NCBI RefSeq assembly: GCF_021533195.1
Contig: NZ_JAJNKB010000010.1
Span: forward strand, 62,001-126,000
Length of the DNA: 64,000 bases
Source of the DNA: Portibacter marinus
Lineage (GTDB): Bacteria > Bacteroidota > Bacteroidia > Chitinophagales > Saprospiraceae
Direction: 5' to 3'
The notes under the pieces are model-generated. The model searched no databases and was not told where the DNA came from. It saw only the letters and a program-made list of their open reading frames with translations. Numbering within the stretch: position 1 is the first letter of the stretch; the number at the start of each line of letters is the position of its first letter. Below are positions 53,989 through 63,102 of the stretch, one piece after another. A program made the translations under genes and the position numbers.

Positions 53989-56151
53989 ATGTCGAAAGCT
54001 GTATTCTTATTTCCGATAATTATTCTCTGCTCTCAGTTACACTCACAAAACATTTTCGATACCCATCGATCAGTCAAGATGTACGCTGAAGTAGTGGCTG
54101 ATACAGCTTTGCAAATTAATTGGATACATGATCCTGAAGGATTTCGATATGAACTTTACAGAAAAACGTTGGATGATCAATCGTGGGGAGAACCTTTGAT
54201 GGTGAGCGACGGTAGTGAAACCTCTTATTTAGACCAGCTTGTGCCTATTAACCAAATTATAGAATACAGAGTCATAAAATTTGTTGACACGTTAGTGGGA
54301 TATGGATATCTATACTCTGGTATTGAATATCCAATTTCGCCATCCATTAGTCCTGTCTTGCTTGTGATCGAAGAAAAAACAATGGCAAATATTAGTGATG
54401 TGATCCGTGGATTTGTAGACGCTCTTGAAGCAGATGGATTTTATACAGAATCGATAGTAGTTAAAAATAGCGCCTCTGCCATAGCAGTTAAGGAGTCTAT
54501 TTTAGAAACCGCTAAATCAATGTCAAAAATTCATTCCATCATTCTATTAGGTGATGTGCCTGTTCCACACTCAGGTAATATAAATCCCGATGCTCACACT
54601 GATCATAAAGGTGCATGGCCAGCTGATTTGTACTACGGAGATTTGGATGGTATGTGGACCGACACGTTGGTAAGTAATACCAGCTCTGAAAATGATAGAA
54701 ACCATAATGTTCCAGGTGACGGTCGATTTGATCAGTCCTACATTCCGAGTGACATAGAAATAGCTGTTGGACGCATAGACTTTTCTGAATTGGATGTATT
54801 TGAAAAAAATGAATATGAACTCCTTGAAGACTACATACTCAAAAATATCAAATACAGGAAAGGTGAATATCAGCCTAGAAGGAAAGCAATAGTAAAAAAC
54901 ACAAACCCATGGAATGGTGGACTTGGTCAAAACGGCATTAGAAATTTTAGTGCTCTGGTATCACTCGATAGTATTGTTTATCAGGAATGGAATGATGCGT
55001 TTACAAATTCTTATCTCTGGTATTATGGTGGCGCAAGTGGCTCTTATACGAGCGGCACAGGTCTGGGAAACAGTTCCACTTATGCAGAAAAGGACTTTTT
55101 GGTGACCTTTACTGGTTTTTTTGGATCCTATTTCGGAGATTATGATTACCCAAATAATTTCCTGCGATCAATATTAGCCTCTGGTGACGTACTTGCAACC
55201 AACTATACTGGTGCTCCAAATTGGCATTTCCATCCAATGGCTATGGGATTTCCTCTAGGTTATATTACCAGGCTTTCTCAAAACAACTCATCTATCTATG
55301 AAGCTGGTTATTTTCCAAGGTCCATACACAGCAACCTTCTTGGTGACCCTACCTTGAAATCATTTGTTTCTGTTCCTCCTCGCAATTTAGAATATTCTCA
55401 AGATGGGGGTATAATCAGTATAAATTGGGAACCTCCTTTCAATGAAGATGTATTGGGTTACTTCATATATAGAAAGGGCGATTATGAAAAAAAATACACC
55501 CTCATAAATGATCATCCCATTTCCTCAAACAGTTTTATGGATTCATGTGTATACTTAGACGATTTAAATGTCTCCTATCTAATAAGAAGTGTAGATCTTG
55601 TTACATCTCCCAGCGGGACTTTTCGAAATCTAAGCAGTGGAGCCCATATTTTTATCGATACCGTCCAACCCTATAATGTAAAAGCCGATTTTTCCTATAC
55701 TTTGAACGACAACATTTTACACCTTATTAATTCATCACAAAACGCTGATCAAATTACATGGACACTACCAGACGGAAGCACCTCGACACAAGATGAAATC
55801 TTTATTCCTTATGATTCTTCTATGGAATTTGAGGTCACATTGGAAGCTTCGAATTTATGTCATGCTAATACAAAAACTGAAAAAATTGTTCTTTCTAGTT
55901 CAGATGAAATTGATAGAAAAGATACTGCCTTTTTGTATCCAAATCCTGTCCAAAAGGGTGGCACAATAACAACAATTGAATACTTCAAGGAATATCAATT
56001 AGAAAGTTCATCGGGGAATCTTGTAGATCAAAAAGTGTTCGAAACGCCAAATAATCAGATCATTTTAAATAATCAGATATCAGCGGGCACCTATATTTTG
56101 ACAATTGTTACAAAAAAAGGCGCTCAAAAATATACGCTAATCATCCTATAA
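53989..56151 (+). CDS. Secreted C25-like protein with T9SS sorting tail
   Basis: A 720-residue exported protein: signal peptide MSKAVFLFPIIILCSQLHSQ, an FN3-like domain (~25-115), then a gingipain/C25-like region (~120-460) recognisable from VLLVIEE, SIILLGDVPVPHSGN, PSDIEIAVGRIDFSELD and the closing NLLGDPTLKSF, a further FN3-like domain, a PKD-like segment and a Por-type C-terminal sorting domain (FLYPNPVQKGG to the end, residues 648-720). Where C25 peptidases carry their catalytic Cys the sequence reads FTGFFGSYFGDYD with Ser380, and the GHG position reads YYGGASGS, so it may be an inactive homologue. T9SS would place it on the cell surface. It converges with the FkbM gene, overlapping 6 bp. 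Confidence 0.82.
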   Translation: MSKAVFLFPIIILCSQLHSQNIFDTHRSVKMYAEVVADTALQINWIHDPEGFRYELYRKTLDDQSWGEPLMVSDGSETSYLDQLVPINQIIEYRVIKFVDTLVGYGYLYSGIEYPISPSISPVLLVIEEKTMANISDVIRGFVDALEADGFYTESIVVKNSASAIAVKESILETAKSMSKIHSIILLGDVPVPHSGNINPDAHTDHKGAWPADLYYGDLDGMWTDTLVSNTSSENDRNHNVPGDGRFDQSYIPSDIEIAVGRIDFSELDVFEKNEYELLEDYILKNIKYRKGEYQPRRKAIVKNTNPWNGGLGQNGIRNFSALVSLDSIVYQEWNDAFTNSYLWYYGGASGSYTSGTGLGNSSTYAEKDFLVTFTGFFGSYFGDYDYPNNFLRSILASGDVLATNYTGAPNWHFHPMAMGFPLGYITRLSQNNSSIYEAGYFPRSIHSNLLGDPTLKSFVSVPPRNLEYSQDGGIISINWEPPFNEDVLGYFIYRKGDYEKKYTLINDHPISSNSFMDSCVYLDDLNVSYLIRSVDLVTSPSGTFRNLSSGAHIFIDTVQPYNVKADFSYTLNDNILHLINSSQNADQITWTLPDGSTSTQDEIFIPYDSSMEFEVTLEASNLCHANTKTEKIVLSSSDEIDRKDTAFLYPNPVQKGGTITTIEYFKEYQLESSSGNLVDQKVFETPNNQIILNNQISAGTYILTIVTKKGAQKYTLIIL

Positions 56152-56829
56152 TATTTTCCAATTCTCCCATAGAAAAGGAAATTGATAGGTCGTGTAATGA
56201 GTCTTTTGTAGTTGACTTTGAATCTCGTACATTCTTTTTTTCGCATTAGGCATAAAGTGATGAAATTGGACCTGTATTTGTTTAATTTTATTAATTAATC
56301 CAGAGCTGATCAAATATTCTAAGAGTTCATACTCCCCTCCTTCGATATTGATTTTCATCAAATCAACCTCATCTATTTTTCTTTGATCTATAAACTCAGA
56401 GATGCCCTTTAAGTTTGCAATTATGGATTTATTTCCACATTTATAAACGGAGGTAGAATCTTTGTCTATCCCTAAAGAAATCTGCTGATCCTTCGGTGCC
56501 AAACCAAAACAGTAAACTTCTATATCTGGGTTTAATTCAAATCTTTCTTTAATCTGATTACAAAAGCTGGGATTGGGCTCGAAAACAAGCATTTTGCATC
56601 TATATCTACTATATATATCACTTGCCCATTGACCTTCGTAACCTCCCAAATCCAATACCAGGCTATTCTTACCAAGATCAGGGTAGGTGTAACGATAATT
56701 TCTGGACTTATTTTCTTCTTTCCATTTTCTCAATATCTCCGTCCATTCTTTATCCTGGCGCTGCATAGCTTTACCAAGTTTCATTACTCTCTTACCAGAG
56801 GCAACCAGAACTCTACTTAAAAGTTTCAT
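56146..56829 (-). CDS. FkbM-family methyltransferase
   Basis: A 227-residue SAM-dependent O-methyltransferase of the FkbM type: SLVLDLGGYEGQWASDIYSR (motif I), MLVFEPNPSFCNQIKERF (strand-2 acid), and DLMKINIEGGEYELLEYLI, the family's K-N/D-IEG motif. FkbM enzymes methylate hydroxyls in macrolides, glycans and glycolipids. It is the last gene of the minus-strand NRPS/glycosylation cluster and overlaps the sulfotransferase-like gene by 4 bp. It probably tailors the cluster's product. Confidence 0.88.
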   Translation of the reverse strand: MKLLSRVLVASGKRVMKLGKAMQRQDKEWTEILRKWKEENKSRNYRYTYPDLGKNSLVLDLGGYEGQWASDIYSRYRCKMLVFEPNPSFCNQIKERFELNPDIEVYCFGLAPKDQQISLGIDKDSTSVYKCGNKSIIANLKGISEFIDQRKIDEVDLMKINIEGGEYELLEYLISSGLINKIKQIQVQFHHFMPNAKKRMYEIQSQLQKTHYTTYQFPFLWENWKIL

Positions 56830-57557
56830 TTCTTTCGTCTATGTAAATATTGCTTAAATTTTCTAGCCAGCTCAATTTTAGAAATTAGATAGTGAAACAA
56901 AGTTCTTCTATAAATTTTATATCGAAATGGGAAGTAATGCGTTTGTTTCTCCAAAATTAAGGGTTTTGGAATGGCCTTTTGTTGCTCAATAAATGCTTCG
57001 TAGGATTGACAAAGCAAGTGAACAGTTTTAGTAGTGGTATCCTCCAATTTAGACTTCCTTTCTCTTAAAGGAGGAAAGTCACTGATGAAATCGTTGGGGA
57101 CTTGTAAGAAATTTTGGATAACTTCTAAATTTTCAAACAGCGTTTCGTATGAAAGAAAAAGTGATTGGTGTGCTTGAAATCTGGAAAACCAATTGGTAAA
57201 GTGATCTTGCAAATGAAGGATATCTCTCTTTTTTTGGGCATATTCCTCAATGGTCATGTCTATATCCAAAACCGGATTGTCAGGAATGTATTTTCTGAGA
57301 AGCAAGCTTTGGGTAGTTTGATACTTTCTCCTAAAAAGAGATAAGGTTGCTACCACTGGATCACCATAAATGTAAATCACTTTAAGATCAGGACAATTTA
57401 GGGGCGGCAAAAACATATGTTTGTATCCATCCGTATTATCTGGACAATTACATACGAGCCACTTTGAAAGTTCTTTTATCAATAAGGTTGTGCCTACCCC
57501 ACCTGAAGATACAATCAGGCAATCTAAATGTTTTCGTATGTATAGTGGGTTTTTCAA
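56826..57557 (-). CDS. Sulfotransferase-like protein (third of three, divergent)
   Basis: A 243-residue protein with a P-loop-like start LIVSSGGVGTTLLIKELSKW corresponding to the phosphosulfate loop, and VIYIYGDPVVATLSLFRRKY where the 3'-phosphate motif RxPxxRxxS would lie, then LSYETLFENLEVIQNFL, which is usual for sulfotransferases. The 3'-phosphate motif is degenerate (GDP in place of RNP), so activity needs caution. It abuts the fucosyltransferase gene directly. Its place suggests sulfation of the fucosylated or peptide product. Confidence 0.65.
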   Translation of the reverse strand: MKNPLYIRKHLDCLIVSSGGVGTTLLIKELSKWLVCNCPDNTDGYKHMFLPPLNCPDLKVIYIYGDPVVATLSLFRRKYQTTQSLLLRKYIPDNPVLDIDMTIEEYAQKKRDILHLQDHFTNWFSRFQAHQSLFLSYETLFENLEVIQNFLQVPNDFISDFPPLRERKSKLEDTTTKTVHLLCQSYEAFIEQQKAIPKPLILEKQTHYFPFRYKIYRRTLFHYLISKIELARKFKQYLHRRKK

Positions 57558-58436
57558 TTATAAGCGTATCCAGTCTTTATGTACTAAATCATCTGTGATG
57601 ATAGAATCATCTGTAAACCACTTTTTAGGCGCTACAACTATTTTATTGGAATAATTGCTCAGATACGCTGCCCAATAAGCAAATGAGCTGTTTGGTATAA
57701 TAAAGTGCTTACATGATTTCATTAAGTTTAAATAATTTTCAAACTTTTTTCCTTTATGCGAGTGATCGACAATGGTATTTTTATCTAAAAATCCAAAATT
57801 CTCTCGACACCAATTGATATCATCCGAAAAGATAAAAAAGCTTGGTGAATCGACATTTTCCTGCATAAATTTTACTCCTTTCTTAAAGTAGGATAAATCT
57901 GTAGCATTTAAAACTTCGTTTTTTAAAAAATCTGTTCTTCTTACGTTGAGACAAATTGAATTACTATCAATAATATCATGGTAAAGTTTCGTCGAATGGT
58001 CAATGACCTTCTCTCTGAACGTAAAGTCTGCTCTTAAATCATCCTCTATTGCATCAAAATAGCGGTGACTTTGCCACCAACCATCATACAATACCTCATC
58101 TCTCGGGTTTTCATAAAGTTCCTGATCAAAATGAAAGAATCGTTCTTTGAAAAAAGTATTTTGCCATTGAACGTATTTCATGATCAGGCCTGAAATTCTA
58201 GCATTTTTAATTCCATGAAGTGAAGAAATGATGTTTCTGTTTATATCAAATTGTGGTTCTAGTCTAAATACATCCAGATCATAATTTCTATAGACAAATC
58301 CTTTCTGCTTTCTTCTGTTCAATAGTGAACTTAGATCATACTTCACGTCAGTAGACAGTTTTTTGGCCATTGCTTGACCGAAGGCATATTGAAACATCTG
58401 ATTCCCTAAACCACCTTTGAGCCTGACTTTAATCAT
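57558..58436 (-). CDS. Alpha-1,2-fucosyltransferase (GT11)
   Basis: A 292-residue GT11 enzyme. The N-terminal KVRLKGGLGNQMFQYAFGQA is the family hallmark; SICLNVRRTDFLKNEV carries the conserved Arg-Arg-x-Asp (HxRRxD-type) donor site, followed by FFIFSDDINWCRENF and FIIPNSSFAYWAAYLSNY. It transfers fucose from GDP-fucose to a hydroxyl. ATGA overlap with the GT1-like gene upstream indicates coupled translation. GDP-fucose synthesis genes are not in the window, but the ManC-like gene gives its precursor. Confidence 0.93.
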   Translation of the reverse strand: MIKVRLKGGLGNQMFQYAFGQAMAKKLSTDVKYDLSSLLNRRKQKGFVYRNYDLDVFRLEPQFDINRNIISSLHGIKNARISGLIMKYVQWQNTFFKERFFHFDQELYENPRDEVLYDGWWQSHRYFDAIEDDLRADFTFREKVIDHSTKLYHDIIDSNSICLNVRRTDFLKNEVLNATDLSYFKKGVKFMQENVDSPSFFIFSDDINWCRENFGFLDKNTIVDHSHKGKKFENYLNLMKSCKHFIIPNSSFAYWAAYLSNYSNKIVVAPKKWFTDDSIITDDLVHKDWIRL

Positions 58437-59785
58437 ATTGTTTCAGTGATATAATGGAGTTCTAATTGATCAATCAACTTGGTTAAAGATTGTTTTTGCT
58501 TTTGAAGTAAATACTCTTTCTGAAATTTTAAAACATTATTTTGAAAGTTCTCGTCGCTGAGTAATTTGCGAATTTTCTTTTTGATTTGATCATCACTTTC
58601 GGTATTGCGATCACCTCGCAATCCTACCTGGTGATACTGTATACGCGCAGCGCATCCATTTTGATCGGAACGACCTCCTGAATAAACCAACATTGGTACT
58701 CCAAAATGAATGCATTCATTGATGGTGTGAATTCCCCCATGATTTATCGAGATATCAGCATATCGGAGGGCTTTGATTTGAGGTAAAAAGTTGAATACAA
58801 ATACATTTTGGGGCAAGCTTGCCCTTAATTTATAGTCCAGATTACTAATGCCTATAAATAGTGACCATTCAGGCTGTGATCTGAAAATAGAAACTAGTTT
58901 GTTGAAGAATGCGGTATTCTCCGAATTTAATGTACTAAATGTGCCAACTATGATTTTCTGACCTTTTGCTTTTTGATCTTCTATTAATGTTATGAAATTC
59001 TTCTCGAAAATTTGTTCTTTTCTCTCTTCAAATACCATGGGGCCAATATAGAAGAGATTGGGCCTTTTCTCATGAGGAAACTCAAGGCCTTCTAGGGTCA
59101 TGGAAAAAACTGGTAATTGGTCGTAGTGGAAAATACCTGGCCAGAAATCCAACTCAATGAATTTTCTTGGAAAACCCATATTTCTGGCCATTCGTTTCAA
59201 TACTGTCCTTCGATCCGTCCCAAAAGATAACCATTTCTTCATCCAGTTCATTTTTCTTCTTTCCTCAGCAAGATTATCCCATTCCTTCTCGATGGCGTCA
59301 AGATTCTCCTTATTCGGAATAGTAGAAGTCAATAGGTAAGGTAAGCCTTTAGATCTCCAGATGGAAAACCACTGAGATAATAAAATCACTCTTTGTTTTA
59401 GTGCATAAGCTGAAATAATAAACTCATGGAGTTCAATATCGATTATAATAGCATCAAAATTATGCCTACTTATATATTCAATAAACTTATCGGGATAGAC
59501 CGCAATGTAGGCGTCTCTTCTTCTTTTACGAAAAAATAGAATGCTAAAAAGCAAGGTTCCTATTTTTCCCATTTTTTGGAAGGCCGGGGACGTTTTGGGA
59601 ACTGTATTAACTTTTATCTCTGGAAATTTAACAAATTCAAATCCATTCAACTCATAGAAATTGCTTTTGTCTCTGACAGCTCCTGCAACAATAGTATTTC
59701 CTTCATTCTGCAACCTTTTGCAAAGTTCTAGACTAGCATTGCTTATCCCAGTTAAACCGGAAGTGATACATAAAATGTGAGCCAT
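58433..59785 (-). CDS. GT1-like glycosyltransferase (MGT/UGT type)
   Basis: A 450-residue GT-B enzyme of the UGT/macrolide-glycosyltransferase type: ILCITSGLTGISNASLELCK at the N-terminus, an FYIGPMVFEERKEQIFEK hinge, KIIVGTFSTLNSENTAF, VFVFNFLPQIKALRYADISI and the PSPG-like donor motif NHGGIHTINECIHFGVPMLV followed by DQNGCAARI. This class usually glycosylates small natural products rather than polymer repeats, which fits the adjacent NRPS gene 2 bp upstream. Aglycone and donor are unknown. Confidence 0.87.
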   Translation of the reverse strand: MAHILCITSGLTGISNASLELCKRLQNEGNTIVAGAVRDKSNFYELNGFEFVKFPEIKVNTVPKTSPAFQKMGKIGTLLFSILFFRKRRRDAYIAVYPDKFIEYISRHNFDAIIIDIELHEFIISAYALKQRVILLSQWFSIWRSKGLPYLLTSTIPNKENLDAIEKEWDNLAEERRKMNWMKKWLSFGTDRRTVLKRMARNMGFPRKFIELDFWPGIFHYDQLPVFSMTLEGLEFPHEKRPNLFYIGPMVFEERKEQIFEKNFITLIEDQKAKGQKIIVGTFSTLNSENTAFFNKLVSIFRSQPEWSLFIGISNLDYKLRASLPQNVFVFNFLPQIKALRYADISINHGGIHTINECIHFGVPMLVYSGGRSDQNGCAARIQYHQVGLRGDRNTESDDQIKKKIRKLLSDENFQNNVLKFQKEYLLQKQKQSLTKLIDQLELHYITETI

Positions 59786-59787
59786 AA

Positions 59788-62700
59788 TTATTCTGCGAGC
59801 AATTTCATTAATGTATTTTCAATATACTTTGAAAATCTGTAGATTGTATGCTCTCTTAAAATACTGACTACTGGTAGCTCTAGGTCTAATGTTGAGTTTA
59901 CCTTGACAACTGTTTTAATTCCAGTCAGGGAATCACCTCCCAGACTGTAAAATGAATCATGTAAACCTATTTTATTTTGATTTAAAACATCACACCAGAT
60001 ATCATGGACAATCATCTCTATTTCAGTGGTAGGTGGCTCTACCTGTAATTCTGGTTTCTTCACTTTGTTCTTCGTGATGAGCACGAGCTGCTTTCTATCT
60101 ATTTTACCACTTAGGTTAAGTGGCATATCTTCCTCGAAAACGACATATGAAGGAACCATGTAATGAGGAAGCCTTGCTTGCAGATAATTCAGAATTTCTT
60201 TTTCTGATAAGTTTTCTGATGCAACAATGACAGCTGATAAATACTTGATGTCATCATCATTAATAAGAACAACTGCGGCCTTTTCTATTTTAGGGACACT
60301 TAACAAAACATTTTCTATTTCCCCAAGTTCCACACGATTACCTCTCAATTTCACTTGAGAGTCACTCCTTCCCGAATATATAATATTGCCATCGCTTAAC
60401 CAGTAGCCCTCATCTCCAGTGTTATAAAATTTATGACCATTGAATTCTTTTAAAGTAACAAAGCTTTTATCGGTAAGCGAGCTATTTTTATAGTACCCTT
60501 CAGCTAATTGTGCTCCACCAATAAATATGTTTCCTTTTTCACCAATTGGCGCTTGTTGCAAATCAGAATTCAAAATTCGAATCTGAGTATTATAAACCGG
60601 CTTGCCTATAGGGATGCTGGTTGAAAATTGCTTTCCAGGGTAAACCTGTAATGCAGTAACGTCAATTGCGGCCTCAGTGGGGCCATATAGGTTATGAAGT
60701 GTGCAATAAGGCAAAAGTGATTTGAATTTTTCTACATGTTCAGGCTTCAGTGCTTCACCAGAACAAACGACTTGTCTTAAAGTAGGACATGCACCTTCTT
60801 TCAACGTCAGTAAAAAAACCTCTAACATAGAAGGCACAAAGTGAATTATTGTAACACCAAATTTTTCAATGAGATCAATAAGATAAGAGCTGTCCATTTG
60901 GCCATTTGGCTTTGCCAGCAACAAGGGGACACCTGTCATTAGTGGTAAGAAAAGTTCCCATACAGAAACATCAAAACCGATACTTGTTTTATGTAAGATC
61001 AGATCTTTTTCCGGATTTAGTTGATGATAGTCTCTTGCCCAATAAAGTCTATTCATGACCGCAGCCATTCTGTTCATAACTCCCTTGGGACTCCCCGTAG
61101 AGCCTGAAGTATATATGATGTAGAATAAATTCCCTGCATTCGACTTATTGATAGTTGCACTATCTTCACTTTCAGATAAAACTTGACTGACGGACAGTGT
61201 ATTAACCTCTGCATCCATTGAGGAAATGATATTTTCATTGACAAAAATGCCAGACAAATCAGACTCCCGGTAAATTTGATTTATTCTCTGTAGAGGTAAA
61301 TTCGTATCTAATGGGACATATGCAGCGCCACTTTTAACAGTGCCAAGAAGTGTGATGATCAATTCAAAGGAACGATCTAAACAAACTCCTATTCTACCAC
61401 CCTGTTCAGGGCATATTTGCCTGGAAATAAAATGAGCTATCTGATTAGATTGCAAATCTAAATCTCTATAAGTGTATTTCTTTCCTTCAAAGATTATTGC
61501 TGTTTTGTGAGGATGATCATTGACCAGCGTTTCAAATTCGTCAATGATACTTTTAGTAGTCGCTAACTCTTTTGTAGTTCTATTAAATTCATCAACCAAC
61601 TTAAGATCTTCAATTGAGATACTACTTATTTTTGCAGCTCCCTCAGAATCTAATATGTTTTTTAGCAGGGTGTTGAAGGCGTGGATAAACATCAAACGGT
61701 GTGACTCATCAAAAATTTGTTCTGAAAAGTCAATGGTGATTTTTGGAACTGTTTCATCATTGAAATTATATACTTGTATTTTGACCGCATGACCTGGATC
61801 ACAAAAGCCACTATCCAACCATTCAGATTTCATAGAAATCGTTTCACTATGATAAAACTTAGTGGTTATAAAATTGAAGACCGAATTAAATTTTTTAAGT
61901 AATTCCACTGAGCTTGCGTCATGTATACTATTCTTTAGAATATCATTTGATTCGATTTTACATTTATTAAAGACCTCTGAAAAACTGTCTTTTTCTTGTA
62001 ATTCAACTTTTAAAGGAAATATTTTTAAAAACGGTCCTACCGTATTCTTTTGTTTTATGTCCGTTCTACCATGAAAAGGCGTACCTACGACAGGGATATT
62101 TGTTCCTGTAAATCTTCCAACTAAAATATGAGTGATGCTAAGAAAGAAAATGTAAAGTGACTGTTCGTAGGTCCAAGATTTAAAATCATCATGCTCTAAA
62201 AGTCTTTTTATTTCGTCAACTTGTTCAATGGTGAGATTAATGTGTACTCTATGCGTTTTGTTGATGAAATCCTTAAAAATTCTGCCAAAAAAAGGGTTAG
62301 GTAAAGGCAATTTCTCCAGCTTCTGTTTCCATAAACCAGGTGGGTTTGAATTCTTATTTTCTGTGCGATTTAAATACTCCTTGAACTCAAATAGTTTGGG
62401 TTCATCATCACTTCCCTTAAGTAACTCCTCATATCTTTCACAAACATTCTTTTGGAGTAAGGCAAAGGACCAACCATCAGTGATTAGATGATGTATTTTA
62501 AAATACCAAATTTTAGATTTTGAATCACTTTGTAAAATAGCAGTTTTATATAAAGACTTCTTGGGATCAAATGGACGTCTGGTTTCGTCAATCATCCATG
62601 CCTCTGGGTCTACCAGGCTTTCTTGTATCTCCACATCAGGCAATTGATCGGAGAAATACGCTTGCTCTACATTGTGAAACCTCATATTTAGGACATCACA

Positions 62701-62859
62701 GTTCCTTATTGTATTAAACAAAGCTTCTGTGAATGTATCAATGTCTACATGCTCATCCAGATAAAATGCAAAGGCCATGTTGGAATGTGGAGACTCCAGG
62801 TTCAATTGATGACCTGCCCATATGAGTTGTTGGGTATTTGATGGTTTGTAAGCGTCCAA
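59788..62859 (-). CDS. Nonribosomal peptide synthetase module (C-A-PCP), serine-like code
   Basis: A 1023-residue single module. Condensation domain (~1-440) with HHLITDG at 123-129; adenylation domain (~450-920) with YTSGSTGSPKGV, NLYGPTEAAID, YNTGDEGYW, and SGKIDRK near the end; carrier domain (~940-1015) with LGGDSLTG, Ser977 for phosphopantetheine. No thioesterase, epimerase or reductase domain follows. Reading specificity positions against the GrsA template gives D-V-W-H-V-S-L-I-D-K, very close to the serine code DVWHLSLIDK, so L-serine is the best guess. It sits between a stand-alone ACP and a GT1-like gene; the C domain probably accepts an acyl or aminoacyl chain from that ACP. Confidence 0.93.
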   Translation of the reverse strand: MDAYKPSNTQQLIWAGHQLNLESPHSNMAFAFYLDEHVDIDTFTEALFNTIRNCDVLNMRFHNVEQAYFSDQLPDVEIQESLVDPEAWMIDETRRPFDPKKSLYKTAILQSDSKSKIWYFKIHHLITDGWSFALLQKNVCERYEELLKGSDDEPKLFEFKEYLNRTENKNSNPPGLWKQKLEKLPLPNPFFGRIFKDFINKTHRVHINLTIEQVDEIKRLLEHDDFKSWTYEQSLYIFFLSITHILVGRFTGTNIPVVGTPFHGRTDIKQKNTVGPFLKIFPLKVELQEKDSFSEVFNKCKIESNDILKNSIHDASSVELLKKFNSVFNFITTKFYHSETISMKSEWLDSGFCDPGHAVKIQVYNFNDETVPKITIDFSEQIFDESHRLMFIHAFNTLLKNILDSEGAAKISSISIEDLKLVDEFNRTTKELATTKSIIDEFETLVNDHPHKTAIIFEGKKYTYRDLDLQSNQIAHFISRQICPEQGGRIGVCLDRSFELIITLLGTVKSGAAYVPLDTNLPLQRINQIYRESDLSGIFVNENIISSMDAEVNTLSVSQVLSESEDSATINKSNAGNLFYIIYTSGSTGSPKGVMNRMAAVMNRLYWARDYHQLNPEKDLILHKTSIGFDVSVWELFLPLMTGVPLLLAKPNGQMDSSYLIDLIEKFGVTIIHFVPSMLEVFLLTLKEGACPTLRQVVCSGEALKPEHVEKFKSLLPYCTLHNLYGPTEAAIDVTALQVYPGKQFSTSIPIGKPVYNTQIRILNSDLQQAPIGEKGNIFIGGAQLAEGYYKNSSLTDKSFVTLKEFNGHKFYNTGDEGYWLSDGNIIYSGRSDSQVKLRGNRVELGEIENVLLSVPKIEKAAVVLINDDDIKYLSAVIVASENLSEKEILNYLQARLPHYMVPSYVVFEEDMPLNLSGKIDRKQLVLITKNKVKKPELQVEPPTTEIEMIVHDIWCDVLNQNKIGLHDSFYSLGGDSLTGIKTVVKVNSTLDLELPVVSILREHTIYRFSKYIENTLMKLLAE

Positions 62860-62865
62860 AATATT

Positions 62866-63102
62866 TTACTTGTTTCTCAATATGTAATCCTCAATTGCTC
62901 TTACCGTTCTGAAATTTTCGATAGTCATATCTTGTGGAGTCACATTGACTTGATAATGCTCTTCCACAAAATTGATGAGCTGCATCATCCCCATAGATTC
63001 GATAAAACCAGTGCTTAGCAAATCGTCTTCTTCTTCTATCGTTACACCCTGAATACCTCCCAGTAATGTCTCTTGTATAAAATCTATTATTTCTTTTTTC
63101 AT
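62866..63102 (-). CDS. Stand-alone acyl/peptidyl carrier protein
   Basis: A 78-residue carrier protein. DLLSTGFIESMGMMQLINFV has the phosphopantetheine Ser (Ser36) in the G-F-I-E-S-M context typical of DltC-like and free-standing carriers. Four-helix pattern and acidic surface fit. It overlaps the upstream adenylation gene by 4 bp and ends 6 bp before the NRPS gene, so it likely receives the residue activated by that free-standing A domain and passes it to the condensation domain. The alternative overlapping frame at 62891-63130 is not coding. Confidence 0.9.
   Translation of the reverse strand: MKKEIIDFIQETLLGGIQGVTIEEEDDLLSTGFIESMGMMQLINFVEEHYQVNVTPQDMTIENFRTVRAIEDYILRNK

Noticed and set aside
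54571-54930. 119-codon open frame antisense to the C25-like gene
   Set aside because: Low-complexity hydrophobic translation opposite a gene with signal peptide, domains and sorting tail.
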